64,000 nucleotides of DNA from Macropodus opercularis (lineage: Eukaryota > Chordata > Actinopteri > Anabantiformes > Osphronemidae), in assembly GCA_030770545.1 (NCBI GenBank), contig CM061105.1:8725001-8789000 (forward strand). Reading direction: 5' to 3'. This document shows, in pieces, positions 35,461 to 48,200 of this stretch. Each line of letters starts with the position of its first letter. Position 1 is the stretch's first letter. The notes below the pieces were generated by a model, which was not told where the DNA came from, did not search any database, and saw only the letters and a program-made list of their open reading frames with translations. The translations under genes and the position numbers were made by a program.

Positions 35461-38400
35461 GTAACACTTTCCTTAAATAAGACTCCTGTTTGTGGACATC
35501 ACAATAAACTTGGCGATAGTCAAGAAAGTCAATCGATCATTATGTGTCACACCAAGACAAGGCCAAGCACAGGTAGCCAGAGCTATAAAGGTCAGGTCGG
35601 AGGGGGCGTAGGAGATGAAGACGGGTAGAGGGGAAAAAAGAGCGAGAGAGCGGCACAGAGATTGTGAAATTGACTGAGTGTATGAGCATGTGTGCCTTTG
35701 TGTTCCTATCACTCTGTGTTTGGTTCATTCCCCAAAGGGTCTTATTATGCTTCGCGCTGGCTGCGACACAAAGGCAGCATCTCTGTATCTCAGCCCATCC
35801 AGCTCCCCCAGAGAACATTCTAGACACAGCAAATCCATTTGTTTGTCAGCTTCTGCCTCAATTCGGACCTGGACTAATCAGATATCATTCTCTTTGAGAA
35901 GCAAGCTGCACCACCGTGCAGTCTGGTTTGGCACTACAGTGATTCCGGCCTTGCACTGAGATGATATCTGTGCTCTTTCAGAGAGGACTCTTTGTATTCG
36001 TAAGCACCGTACAAAGACATCATAAAACAGTGTTATAGGCTAAGTTATAAAGGTATCTCCCAGTACATCAACTAATTACTTTCACACAATAAGGTAACTT
36101 CTTCCTCCTTCCTGCCTTGTAGTTAGGAGTCAAATAAAAACTTCCATTTGAAGGGTGTTGTCAAAGTTGTTGGTTTTTTGTTCTTGGATTAGTAGGACTT
36201 TATTTTGTTAAATGTTAACTTCCTGTATTTACATCATCGTACGTGTAGCAGCACAAAAATGTACGACAAAAACAATGATCCGGTTCAACCAAACCAGTAA
36301 TTCACACTTCACTTGTTGAGGGCAAATCATGAATTGAACTCGGTCTGTTCTCGTTTGCTGACTGCTCGTATGGCAGCTTTAGATATAGTAGATGAAATAA
36401 AGGAAAGTCTTTGTGAGTATTTTTCTCGTATTAGGTCTTACTCGGGTTCTTATAAACTGTTATGCACAATGAATGGAATCAGTCCAGCCTCCTGACAAGA
36501 CTGCTGCTACACGTGGGCAGCACTCAACCTGTTGACACTGTTCCCATTCAGCAGGCAAGCAGTGAGACATGACGTTATGTGATATGTTTTCATTACAAAA
36601 GAAATTAAAAAAAGACTGTCACAAAGGTTCAGAGGGCTTGATTAGACTCGATTAAAACACACACGTACTTAAAGTCGGGTTGCTTCATCTAAACTACACA
36701 CAAATGCACGTGAAGCAGCACCAAAAACAAGTCTGCTGTGTTAATTTGGGTCTGGGACAATCACGGCAGCCCTTCTAGCCAGCGTGGGAAGCCAGTAAAC
36801 AAATGAAGCGCAAGGCACAAAGCGCTCAAAGACAGGATTAGTCGCTCGCATTCTCTTTTGCTTTTTTCTCACTGCCCCTCCACGTATAGATGGACACACA
36901 CCCCTCCTCTCCCTTATCTTGCTTTCAACATTCAACATTCGCACAACGTGTCTTCAGTAGGCATTTTCGGAAGCCTGCCATAGCAGGGGGTCTCTGGCAC
37001 GAGAAGTGACAACAAAGCCAAGATAAATAATTTGCCACAGGGATGAGTCTGCCAGCGCGAGCTTCACTGGCTCCTCCTGTCTATCAGTCTGAAAAGAGAC
37101 GTTTCCTCTGGTTTCTGCAGAACCGCACATCCTGACCCCGTAAAGTACAGGCTGTGCTTACTGTCAATGAAAACATGTAATTACACGCGCACAATGACAT
37201 AGTGCAAAGCGGATTATGGGAGTTGTCTAATTGCTGGGTAATAGCATATTGTGCAGGTTTTGAGGTTGTGTTTGATATGACCTGCCCAGTTAGAGGGAGC
37301 CGAGTTGGTTTAGGATAATTCATGGTGTCATAACACAGATTACACAGACATAATTCTTTACGTATGTTTAATCAGGGACACTTAGGCAGCGCTGTAATGC
37401 CGGCTGCTTCGAGTGTGCGGGAGTCATTATGACATTGGACACGCTAAGTTGAGCTTGAGGTGATGGACACGTCCACGTGTTTGTGGATCTGTGTGGAGGC
37501 CTCTTACATGAGAACAAACATGTTGCATGCTTTGACCTTAAAGTCCAGAGATTTGAAAGCTTTGCATTTCAAGCATCCGGGCGGTTTGACAGAACAGAAC
37601 AAATGCACTTGTGGCTTACAGGATTTCTGTGTGTGTAAAAAACCGTTTCACTGTGCTCACTGGATACTGAGAGGTTCAATTAGACCACGTAGCCTGTCCT
37701 ACGTTACAGAAACCCGCCTGATACCAGCACATCCTTCCTGGTTTCTGCGTCGCCTCGTTCTCCCTGCATGTACAATGTATACGGCCCTGGTATAATTGCA
37801 ATTCAATTCTAATTAGATCATCAGTCCACCAGCTCCACAACATAACCTTGACTAATCCACATCTATCGTTCTGCTGCTGATAACTTCCAGGAAGAGATTA
37901 GAAGATTTCCATGAACTGAAACATGTCCTTCGCCTGTCAAACCAAACAGGCCTGTCTGCTTTAATAATGGGAGCAGTGATTATTGATGGACAACGATGAT
38001 GTGCGAGAATGGACAAATGAAGGGTGATGGAGAGGAGAGAGCGTCTTATACTTCCTCAACCAGGAGGGCAGTCTGTGGAGAGGCTCCCCACGTCTACTCA
38101 TTAGTGCCTGCTGAAGTATACTCCACGAGGGGATAAGGAGGGAACGGATGAGACGGGGAGGCAGAAAAAGAACAAAATGGTGAAGACGTGCCCAAATTCA
38201 CATTTCTCTTGACAGCTTATTTTTAATTTCCACAATAATATTGATGATGTTTTCTGTAGTTTTCATGAAAGGCAAGAATCACTTAAAAGCATACGTTGAG
38301 GGACTTGATTGATGGGAGTTCGGTTGGGGTGAGAGAGTAAAGTGGAGGACCCTGTAGCGCTGGGCTTTTGTGTTTTGCCAGTGAGGCACATAGGCAAATT

Positions 38401-39205
38401 AAGTGGAGCCCCAGCCATCTGCTGAATGTTAGGGGTCCTTTGTCTCCCTGTGTGTCTCGTTGGCCCGAACACCCAGTGTCAATCAGGAGAGGAGAGGAGA
38501 GGACAGAAAACATGGCTGAGACTGAAGTAGAGAGAAGGGACTGAAAGGGGTTTGGAGAGGAAGATTGGTGGAGATGCCGGGTCAAAGTGGCACCTTTCTT
38601 GAAAAAGCTCCTGTGCAGCAGGAAAAAGGCAACGACCTGGCGAGAGATGACAATGAAAGCCTTGAGAAAATAGGTTCGGTGAGCAAATACATGACCTGCA
38701 AGCGACCGGAGGTTAGAGAAGCAGACAAAAAAAAACAGAGTTAGAAAGAGAAGACAGAGCGAGAGTGAAAAATAATGGGACTCGGAGTGTGTGTCACGCC
38801 ATTGGGATGAGAACAGCTTTGTGTGCGGTGGGTATTTCCATTATATGTGAACAAAATGTCTGGATTCCCCTCTCGTCATTAGGGACTGACTGTCATTGCA
38901 GTGAGAGCAGTGCATCTGTGTTTGGGGTCACTACAAACACTCTGTTTGGCCTTTAAATTCAAAGAGCCTTTGTTTGGGTCACACTCTTTCACCACTGCTC
39001 TCTGCCATCCCACTATTCAGCCTATTGAGAGCCATGGAAACAAGCAGTCTTTCAGTCCGTGCTCTTTCTTACAGCTTTTCTCTGTCTCTTCACCCCACTA
39101 CTCAGGTTGTGTCTTCATCACACTGGTCCTCGCTGCAAGAAGACTAATAGGAGCAGGAAGAGTCAGACGCTGCTTTAATTGGGCTTCAAGGTGACTTCGG
39201 AGATG

Positions 39206-39231
39206 GTGTGTGTGTGTGTGTGTGTGTGTGG
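39206..39231. repeat. (TG)n microsatellite
   Basis: A TG tract of about 26 bp. Confidence 0.92.
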
Positions 39232-39662
39232 GTCTGTTGGTGAATGAAGTAAACTTGGTGGAACGGAAGCAGACAAGTAGACAAGGCTAAATGAGCTGGA
39301 ATTGGCTTTAATAACTTACTGGGTGTTTGCACTCAGATAAGACTTAAAAAGACATGAGCAAAGTCTGACTGAAGTAAAAACCAGAAGTTAAAGTAAATAA
39401 ACCAAGAGCAAACTTTGAGGCTTGGTATAAATGGATATGCCTATTGCATATGTGTGTTTCCGTTATTTGATTTAGATCCTCTAATTGAATATAAAAGAAA
39501 TAAGCCGAGTCCACGACAACGAGCTCTGTAGGGGTATACACTGAGGTTTATAAGGTTTAAGGCTGGGGTTAATAATCTGAAAAATGTGCCTTGAACACTA
39601 CATTTAACATTTAAAAATGCACACATGGAAGAACTAATACTATTTCCAAGTGTATGCCCAAG

Positions 39663-39663
<1 letters not shown>

Positions 39664-39731
<68 letters not shown>
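39664..39731. repeat. Long pure (TG)n microsatellite
   Basis: About 34 uninterrupted TG units, the longest pure repeat in the window. Likely highly polymorphic and Z-DNA-prone. Confidence 0.97.
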
Positions 39732-39733
<2 letters not shown>

Positions 39734-40715
39734 TGTGGCAGCCATTAGACAGAAGTAAGGCAGCCATGATGAATCGGCACTTAGCCCAGGGAAGCGCACT
39801 TGCTCAATGGGCTGTGAATCTCCCGCTGCCACTGTCAGCCTGCAGAATGTTAAATAAAGTTATTTGAATATTTGTAATATTAATGTGCTGGCGTGTCAAA
39901 AGCCCGCTAGATTCTAACAGAGAGGGAAAATATGGTTAAGATTCATAATGCTCTGCGTATCTATAGCGCGACAGTGGTGAGGAATGACATAAATACTATA
40001 AATAAATGAATAAAAAGTCACGGAGAGCATCTTGGGCTGTGGATAGATGAGTGAATGGTTCTGATAAAGTGGAAACTAGGTGATATATAGTAGATAATTA
40101 TACCAGCTATTAATTTTCTCGGTGCTCAGTTTCATTTGTAGCTAGTTCACATCTTTAATATCAGGATTGGACACCACGGCTTCACTGGACCAGCCTCCGC
40201 ATGCAGCTGCTCAGACTGTGCAGTTTTCAACACAATGCATATACTCACTGAAAAAAAAAGGCAGAAGCAATAAGCTTTGGAAATGGTTAACCAATTACAA
40301 AAGACAAAATATGGTAGAGAGCCTCATAAAATAAGTCTGCCAGCTTTAAAGACTGCACGCAGGCATTTATCACCTCCACGACGTTTCTCCCAATAGGAAA
40401 AAGCGTTAATAGCAAAATGAAGATGGTTTTGAATTCCTCTTCATAATGCACGTCATCATTCACTTTGAAGAGTTTGAATAGCAGAAAAATGTGCTTTGCA
40501 GTGGGGGGTGCGGGTTTAATTACTTAGCAGGCTACATGCGAATAGAAGGAACATTAACATGATCAATGATTACGTCACGTTGTTTTACAATAAACGCAGA
40601 GACGGATGTGGAGAAACCAAATCAAGGTGATTCTATCAGTCACTCAGCGTGAGGCCGTGACAGTGACCATGAGAGTGTTCAGTAAAACCATCAAATCAGT
40701 CTCTCTTAGCTACTT

Positions 40716-40739
40716 CACACACACACACACACACACACA
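40716..40739. repeat. (CA)n microsatellite
   Basis: A CA tract of about 24 bp. Confidence 0.92.
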
Positions 40740-40840
40740 AGGCCTTCTGTAAGTTAAGGTAGTGGGGTGCTATTTGGAGTGTCCCCGCTCGATTTAACAG
40801 GGAGGTGATAAAATATTTAGCAGATTGCTTACATAGCCAA

Positions 40841-40900
40841 GAGGGGGAGAGAGAATGAGAGAGAGAGAGCGAGAGAGAGAGAGAGGGGAGAGAAAGGGGG
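40841..40900. repeat. (GA)n-rich simple repeat
   Basis: About 60 bp of GA repeats with GGGG, AATG and AGCG interruptions; almost entirely purine. Confidence 0.9.
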
Positions 40901-43044
40901 ATACCCAAATGGCTTGCGTGGGAGCTGGGGAGCTGGTAATGAGGATAACACGCTGGCATCATCGTTGCAGCGCACAACAGCTCTACATGGTCTCTCTGCC
41001 CAACTGCCAGCAGGTCGCATGCACACGCCACGCTACCTGTCACTAATTAAAACGTATACATCAGAGACGTAGAGGAGCAGAGGGTCCTCGCGCGCTCTCT
41101 AACACACACACACACTGACAGCAGACAAGCGTACATGCACTGTACTCACTTACGATCAGGCTCATTACGGTCGAGATAATTAATGAATCACAAACGAAGT
41201 AAGAAAAACAGTCCGTCTAATGCTGCTCAATGACAGGTGAAGGACTGATCATTCACGAGAGCAGGACGATTGAAATTCAGCTGACGGATCATTCTCTCAC
41301 AAGTAAATGTCAAAAAGTTCATTTTAAAGTAGAACATTAATGCTCCTACAGTAAAAACCATACACACAGCTACAGTAGCAGACGTTTTTTTACATAGATG
41401 TACCACAGTGAAACAGATTCCTTTCCTGTTTTCACTCCCCACTGCGCTTTTAAGCCCTTGCCTTCCATGTAATACCTTTCCGTCTCCTTTTGCAATGGGG
41501 CAAATCACTTCAGCATGAAACTGCATGCTCTCATAATCTTTCGGTTCCTGTTCCTGTTACTTCATCTCTAATGGGCAATTACTTCAGACTCAATGCTGAG
41601 GCCATGTTATTGCACCAAACCCCAATTGATTGCTTTCCCATTGTCCTCGGCTTCCACAAGCACTTTAAGGTTAGATTTCCCTGTTTAAATAATGGATTAC
41701 AAGCCAATGAAAGGGGAATGCGGGGGAAATAAAAGGCTGAGATTGCTCTTATTGGAGGGGCCTCTCAGCGGAGATGAGAGAGGAGCAGATTCCATACAGG
41801 CCCCTAGAGAATAAGCTACTGTCGTGATGAGAGATAGAAATGGCAACATCATCGGTTTCCCACCTATGGTCTGCTGTGCCTTCAATTCTTTATTCATGCG
41901 TGTTTGTGTACAATATTTGTGCTGAGGTTTGAGGTCAAACTACTCATTTTACCAGTTCTTACTACTCTACCTTCTACTCTAGTCATACTCTACCTCCTCC
42001 TCCTTCCCGTTGCCGTTTCTCATACCTCCCATAATGTTAGATCTGTCAAACTTATCACAGCGGGAAATATTCTTGCTGTGGGGGCTTAGAGGAGGAAGTC
42101 TGGAGGATTGTGGGAATTAGTGGAAATATATGTCTCCTCCTCTGTTCAAAGAGGCTTTGTACTGCAGCGCCTACTGGGGGGACTGTGTGTGTTTGGGGTG
42201 TTTACAGCAGCGCCAATGCCCTCCACGAACACAAGCCACAACAAGCTTTCTACCAACTCTCTGGGTTACTATCGCCGTGAGGTACAGTGTGTACTGTAAC
42301 TGAAAAGATTCTGTGCAGAGAAAATGGGAGCTAGCATCAAGTCTGCAGAACAAAACAATGTTCATCCACTTGAATAGAATACAATTATTAGATATTATAG
42401 ATCATGATCATATAATACACATGCATAGAAACATATTATACATTTATTTATGATGATCAAGCTTGGAAAACTGGAAATATCCTGGTTAATATAATCATAT
42501 ACTGTATATAATCATACATAGCTCAAATACTCTTAATTAATATAAGCTGGGTTCATGTAGAAGCACAGCTTGCAAACATCTGGATATCTGGAAACCATTA
42601 GTTTGTGAAATGCCCAAAAACCCTTTCGTAGATATTTTTAGAACATGTACAGTAACTAAAATGGTAGCAAACAATATTAGTCATAAAAAAAAACACCATG
42701 TACATTTACAGGAACTTGAAAGACAGTTGTATCCAGTGCAAATGCAAAAACTTTCGCATTTCCATCTGAAAGTCATTCCACCACAAGGACTGTGAGTGGA
42801 AATGTGCCTGTGTGTGTGTTTAGACGTATTGTATACAGTAGACACCGCCACACACAGTGTGCTTTGTAGATATGTGGCACTGTCATATCTGTTTATTGAT
42901 CAGAACAGATGTGCGTCAATCAATCTTATCTGGGGCCCACACACTCTCCAGCTACCCACCAGAGGCAGACCGACCAATACTGCGCCGCACTGAGAGCCCC
43001 AAGCCACTCATACTATCATCAGACACCTTGAGCAAATTATCTCT

Positions 43045-43067
43045 TTGTGTGTGTGTGTGTGTGTGTG
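43045..43067. repeat. (TG)n microsatellite
   Basis: A TG tract of about 23 bp, 540 bp downstream of exon 3 in the transcript. Confidence 0.92.
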
Positions 43068-43606
43068 CATGAGAATGTGAGAATAACCGTGAGTGCAGAG
43101 TGTAGAGGTGCATTAGAGGACAGAGACAAAGGCAGAGAAAGTGACAGCTTGGACTGAAAACCCGGATTAACCTCGTCTTTACGTGTGCGTTATTATCTGT
43201 TCCTCGGAACTTAGTCTCCCGCACATCACGCCAAGGCTAAATCAAACCTCTCGCCATCTGCAAAGTATTCAGCACAGAAGGCTGGCATTCACTACAGCTT
43301 AAGAATCAATGCTAACGTGCCTTTCTTGTACGACGGAGGTGGACGTGATCAGAGAACGAGCACATCGCATCGCGCTCAGCAAAACACACGAAACACAGCG
43401 AGCCGTTCCAGTGGTGCAGAGCGTCTGTGATCTGATGCCGTGTTACACTGTACAAGTCTGAAATAGAACAAGTTCACGTCGCTCCCTACAGTAAAGTGAT
43501 TTGTTCCACTGCGACTGGTCCTGCATTTTGAAGGCAGTGGATGATGAAAGGTAAAGAATTTATAGGAAGTACGTGACACATGTGTGTAGCTCAGCTTATT
43601 ACTTAC

Positions 43607-44288
43607 CTCGACATACGTTGCCATTGTCAGGTTCAAACCCAGCCTTGCACGTGCAGCTGCCTATGGGCACCATCCATTCTCCATCCCCATTGCAATAGAG
43701 CTTTATCGGGACATCTACCTCCTCTGAGTTGGGGATGCAGATCCCTCTGGCAATGACAAGGGAGGTGCTTTCGGCCCCTGTCATGGTCTCTGGGAAGATC
43801 GCAAAGTTCTGGACTACGCTTGGGCACTTTTTATAAAAGACTCTGACTGACAGCAGAGACATGCAGGCGCCATAGTCCTGAAAGGCCAAGTAGAAGCCAT
43901 TTTTAGACAGCGGCCCGAAGCTCCGGACCTCGGTGTTTACTTTCATCAAGCGTCCGCCGAAGTCCACCTGGGAGAAGCTTTCATCTGCAGCAATAGTGTC
44001 CACCTTGAGGTATGGGGCCTCCATCCAGAAGGCTGTGCCTTTAGTGGCAATGACTGCATCGGTTTCATAGTAGTAGAGATTAAAAGTCTCCTTGCAGGAG
44101 CCAGGGACGTTGGGGATGGAGCTGCAGTCGCGGACAGTGAATCGAATCTCCACATAGATGCGCTGGGCTCCGCGCCGATCGATGAAGGTGGTGAGGAGCC
44201 AGTTGTTTTGGCTGGGCTCGAAGACATTACACACCTGGTAGGTCCGGATGGTGTTGAGGTTCTCGTCGTAGCCGCTCACCTCCTCCCA
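43607..44288 (-). CDS. ephb1: ephb1 exon 3: ephrin ligand-binding domain and start of Cys-rich region
   Basis: This 682-bp exon encodes 227 full codons and the first base of codon 228. It opens with WEEVSGYDENLNTIRTYQVCNVFEP and carries nearly the whole ephrin-binding jelly-roll domain, which forms the extracellular ligand pocket. Visible hallmarks are QVCNVF, the NNWLLTTFIDRRGAQRIY segment, the FTVRDCSSIPNVPGSCKETFNLYYYE block, and FGPLSKNGFYLAFQDYGACMSL. The last part (KKCPSVVQNFAIFPETMTGAES, LYCNGDGEWMVPIGSCTCKAGFE) begins the Cys-rich, sushi-like segment. The paired cysteines expected in this family are present. The acceptor is a (CT)n tract ending gtag before TGGGAG; the donor is TGTCGAG|gtaagt. 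The intron before is phase 0 and the one after is phase 1. The MTGAESTSLVIARG stretch favours EphB1 over EphB2. Confidence 0.96.
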
Positions 44289-44292
44289 CTAC

Positions 44293-44319
44293 AGAGAGAG
44301 AGAGAGAGAGGGAGAAAGA
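44293..44319 (-). repeat. (CT)n microsatellite forming the exon 3 polypyrimidine tract
   Basis: On the transcribed strand, this CT repeat ends two bases before the AG acceptor of exon 3 (ctctctgtag|TGGGAG). The microsatellite itself therefore serves as the polypyrimidine tract bound by U2AF during splicing of the ligand-binding-domain exon. Confidence 0.9.
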
Positions 44320-45189
44320 GACAGCAGAGGCTGAATTGTAATCGTTAATGATAAGACTGCGCGCCAGAAGGCTAGTATTAGCTGAGCTACAGAGAATTTG
44401 TGCACATATTACTAATCTCCCTCAGGCACAGAAGTCTTCTTCCTGGATTACCAGAGAGAAGTCAGACTGTCGCACTGTGGGGTTTATTCATCCAGTGAGG
44501 AGACACAAATGTTATGAATTAAAAACAAGTCCTAGTAAGTGCAGTAACAGCAAAAACCCCTGCTCTGTTCTGTTGTCTAAATACAGCATGTGGACTCTGT
44601 CACTGCGTAAACACAATAATTACTCTGGCTGTACTGCTACCGTATTTACTATCTATACTTGGTCGATGTTGGTCGGCGTGTAACGAACTGGAAATTCGGC
44701 ACCATAGCCAGACGGGGACGACTACATGACAGACAAGAGTCAGTCGCATCGAAAAGCATTCGCACGCGAGCAGTGCAGGCAAATACAGGCCATTTCCTGC
44801 AGGTGTGACCCAGAAAGTGTGTTGGATGAGCATCAGACGCCCCTTGAGGTATTAACTCAGTGCGAGGATCATGATGAAAATGTGCCATTAACATTTAGCT
44901 GGAATCACTAAGAATTGGGATGAGAACTCTATGAAACGACAGCTCCTGGATAACTGTTTCGCTGGGCAACCGCTCCCGAAGCGTAAATGGTTTGTGACAG
45001 ACAGTCCTCTGATTTTATAAATATGCTGCTTCCATTTGTAAAGCTATTTTTGTAACACCTAAATATTAGCATACAGCAGCAGAGCAGACGTAAAGGTTTT
45101 ATGTGCTGTGACGGCAACATAAAAGCTCCACTGACTTCAAATGAGCATGTTGTAGAATAAAGAAAGTGATTTGAAGCAAAACAACAAGT

Positions 45190-45219
45190 CTTTTTTCTTT
45201 TTCTTTTTTTTTTTTTTTT
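45190..45219. repeat. T-rich low-complexity run
   Basis: About 30 bases of T with two C interruptions, ending in 17 or more consecutive T. On the transcribed strand this is poly-A, and could be an old retroposed tail, but no adjoining body was recognised. Confidence 0.88.
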
Positions 45220-48200
45220 GCGATCACTTCCAGTCTGTGTAATGTTACTATTCTTTACACTTCGGTTTCAAGCAACAACTTGGCAGATTTATCCGTCCAA
45301 ATTCCTCCTCCCCCACCGACGGTCCAAGTGGCTGCAGGCGGGAATAAGTTAATGAGGACTACGGTGGAACGAAGGGGCCTCCAGTCAGTTCGTGTTTCGT
45401 GTGTCTGTGTCTCTGGTGCGTCCCCCTTCTCCTGACCTTTAAGGCCCCAGCTGCTCAATTAGGCTTAATAGAAAGGAGAAGACATCGACTCTCCACGCAG
45501 ACCCATCAACTGGTTGAAGGAATTACAGCGTATTTATTAAGTAAACAATGCCTTTAAATGTAGATGAGAGGAAATGCCGTGGCCTAAAAAAGGCAGAACA
45601 CAAAGAAGGTCCGGGCCAGGTGGGAGCGAGGAGAGGCAGGAGGGAGGAGACACGTGGAAACGGCGACGCTGCCGACATGATAAACGAGTTTACAAAAAAT
45701 CGGAGGTGCAAATTAAAGCCTTTTTTCACCGCTGCTCCCTCTGCGCCCAGTCCGCGCTGCTCGTCTCCCCCTCTCCTCTCATCTCTGCTCTGTAATGACC
45801 ATTCATCAGCATTACAGGAACCTGTCCCTTTCAGCACTGCCTGTTCATTAATACAGCCAGCCCTAGGCTCCTCTGCACCCGTCTGCTCCGGTCTAGGGAG
45901 GGGGGTCCTCACCGCCCCTCATCTAGCCAAATGACCACCATCCTTCACGCCAGAGAAGGGCTCGAGGCGTCTCCAATAATACCCGTCTGAAATCTGTCCA
46001 GAAATTCATCGGTTCATATAATAATGAACTTCAATTTTTATACTTCCTCCTCAGATATTCAGCAGGACTATTGCACTAGAAACAAACTAAGCGTTAGTTG
46101 ACAGGAAAAACATCCCCGTGCTTTTTACGCAGTCTGTTCTGAGCTCTATTCATAATCTGATGGTTTGCTGGTCACGTATCGACGCGCTGGCTGTTTTGCT
46201 GCTGAGGAGCTTAAGGCCACATGACACATCCACGCTTCTATTCATCCAAAAGATTTGATTACCCATAGTATTAACGTTGGAATCCATTCTGCAGCACCTT
46301 CATGTGATGCATCTATGAAGCATAAACGGTATCAACTCTTTGCCTTGGTTCCTATCTGAGTTTTTAGCCCTTTGCATCATTTAATCCAGATCAAATCACT
46401 GCACTACTTCATGACATCTCTGTGACCTTGCCAGAGAAGAGCGAAAAAGGAAGGCGTCGTCACCTGTCGCCCTGCCGATAATGGAATTCCCTGGTCTTTG
46501 CATCCATTTCCTCCTCAAGGATATGTGTAGTGGTATAAAATAACACCGTTAGCTCTGCGCTGCGTATATTTAATCCATGCATTTATGGACCTAAGCGCCG
46601 CCGCTTCTCGCTAGCATGTATCATTCATATGTGGGGAAGACAGGTGTGTTATTACGGTTGTGTTCTTACAGTAAGTGCATTTCCTCTTTTCTATTAGTCT
46701 GCCACATGTTTACTCCTGTTATAGGCTTTTATATGGGAAAGAGCTGAAGCTGAGCAACACAAGAATAAAACTGACTGGTCATAGTCAGTTTCCAAGTCCA
46801 GCTGCCTGTGTACATCACTACAACCTATATGTACATTTTATCATCACTAATTTCACTGAACATAAACTTTGCTGCTGATGAAGCCCAAGGCAATTACTGC
46901 CTCTCTATGTCTACTAAACGCATGCGACGTCTCCACACTAATGGCTTTTCTATTGCCACTAGTGCAGGAGACACTCTTCCTCGGCCCCCGACTGTCACGT
47001 GTGGCTACTGTTTGTCATTACGGCTGCTCTGTTATGGGCAGCACCGAGGAGATGGAGGAGCTATGGATTTACAGAGCGCTTAATGTGTGCGTTAATGACC
47101 AGTCACAGCCAGCTGAGCTGGAAAGGAGAGAGCAGGGGAAAAGAGACAGAGTGATAGATAAAAGAATAACGCAGGGATGGAAGATGACTCTGGGAGACGG
47201 GGAAGAGGCGATATATTCTGGCTGATGTTACCCTTCCCACAGCCTCGCTTCGCTGCCATCACGCCATCGATACTGCTCGCTCATGAAGGCCATTCATCAC
47301 ATTGATCTCCTGCCATTACCTTCAAAGGCTAAAATAACACAGTAGAGGCCAGATGGCCACAGTCTTGCTCTGGAGGACTACAGCATCCAGCTAGAAGAGT
47401 CCCCGTCCTGGAGCTGAGAGGACTAAGCTATCAGAACATGAAAGCAGCACCTGTGGACAGTAGCGGGCGAAATGAACTGGACTAATAAGTCATTTGGAGC
47501 AGACATGATGGGAACAGCCTTGTACTGACACCGTATAACAAAAGCTACAGGGAATAGGTCTGGTCTGAAAATAGCACAGACTCATATAGACCTGCTCCAC
47601 TGCAGGAACGTGCTCCTGGAGTAACATCACTTGCATCACTGAAGAAAGCCAGGTCTCAATGCCCGCATGTTCAGACAGCCTCTGCCCTGCAGGCTGCTGT
47701 TTCCTGTGACCAGGAACCTATTGTGATGAAAACGCAGCCTCAAACTGGAACAGAGTTAACGTGTAAACTTCTCAAAATCCTTCGCATTGCAGATAAATGT
47801 ACAGAAAGTTTGGAGATGCGTGTTTAGTGAAGCTTTTGGTATCTTACGTCACCTCTGCACGTTTGCTTGGCAACAATAGATAACAAAAGACTACAATGAC
47901 TTTGTTGATTTGTCACATGAAAAACAATTGTGTGTCATTTTTGTTGATCCTGTTATGCCTGTAATTCACCAAATCAAACAAGAGCGTGCGAAAAGGACCT
48001 TTATTGCTCCAACACAAAATCAAATTCAGGAAAAGGCTTCTGTCCTCGTGGACTCTACCTCTACCCTGAACACAGAAACCAGCCAACACTTGGCAGCAAT
48101 CGGTCCGACTGTCTTGCTGCTGACGCGTGACTACGCACACAAAGATCGGTTGTGACTGCTTTTAGCTCACACCTCGCACTCACACAATACTTTCCAAATC

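Larger units (their letters stand above)
23483..43606 (-). other. ephb1: ephb1 intron 3 (largest in window)
   Basis: This is a 20.1-kb phase-1 intron with donor gtaagt and acceptor ccctcccag. It carries most of the microsatellites (25.4, 28.2, 29.1, 32.3, 35.4, 39.2, 39.7, 40.7, 40.85 and 43.05 kb) and three poly-G runs (23.9, 30.8, 31.66 kb). It also has an AT-rich segment near 42360-42545 and the most promoter-like motif cluster in the window (about 28.87-28.96 kb). Two simple-repeat-free stretches (about 34.86-35.24 kb and 37.79-37.82 kb with flanks) look like candidate conserved elements. No additional Eph exon or unrelated gene was recognised. Confidence 0.88.

Noticed and set aside
39441..39867. 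Open frames encoding long Thr-His or Cys-Val repeats
   Set aside because: These are translations of the TG/CA microsatellite, not proteins.
42166..42181. CTCF-like motif (GCGCCTACTGGGGG)
   Set aside because: Matches only part of the consensus, with mismatches in the GCC core.
47440..47466. REST/RE1-like sequence (GCAGCACCTGTGGACAG)
   Set aside because: The half-sites are spaced one base differently from the canonical RE1 and the flanks mismatch; too weak to call.
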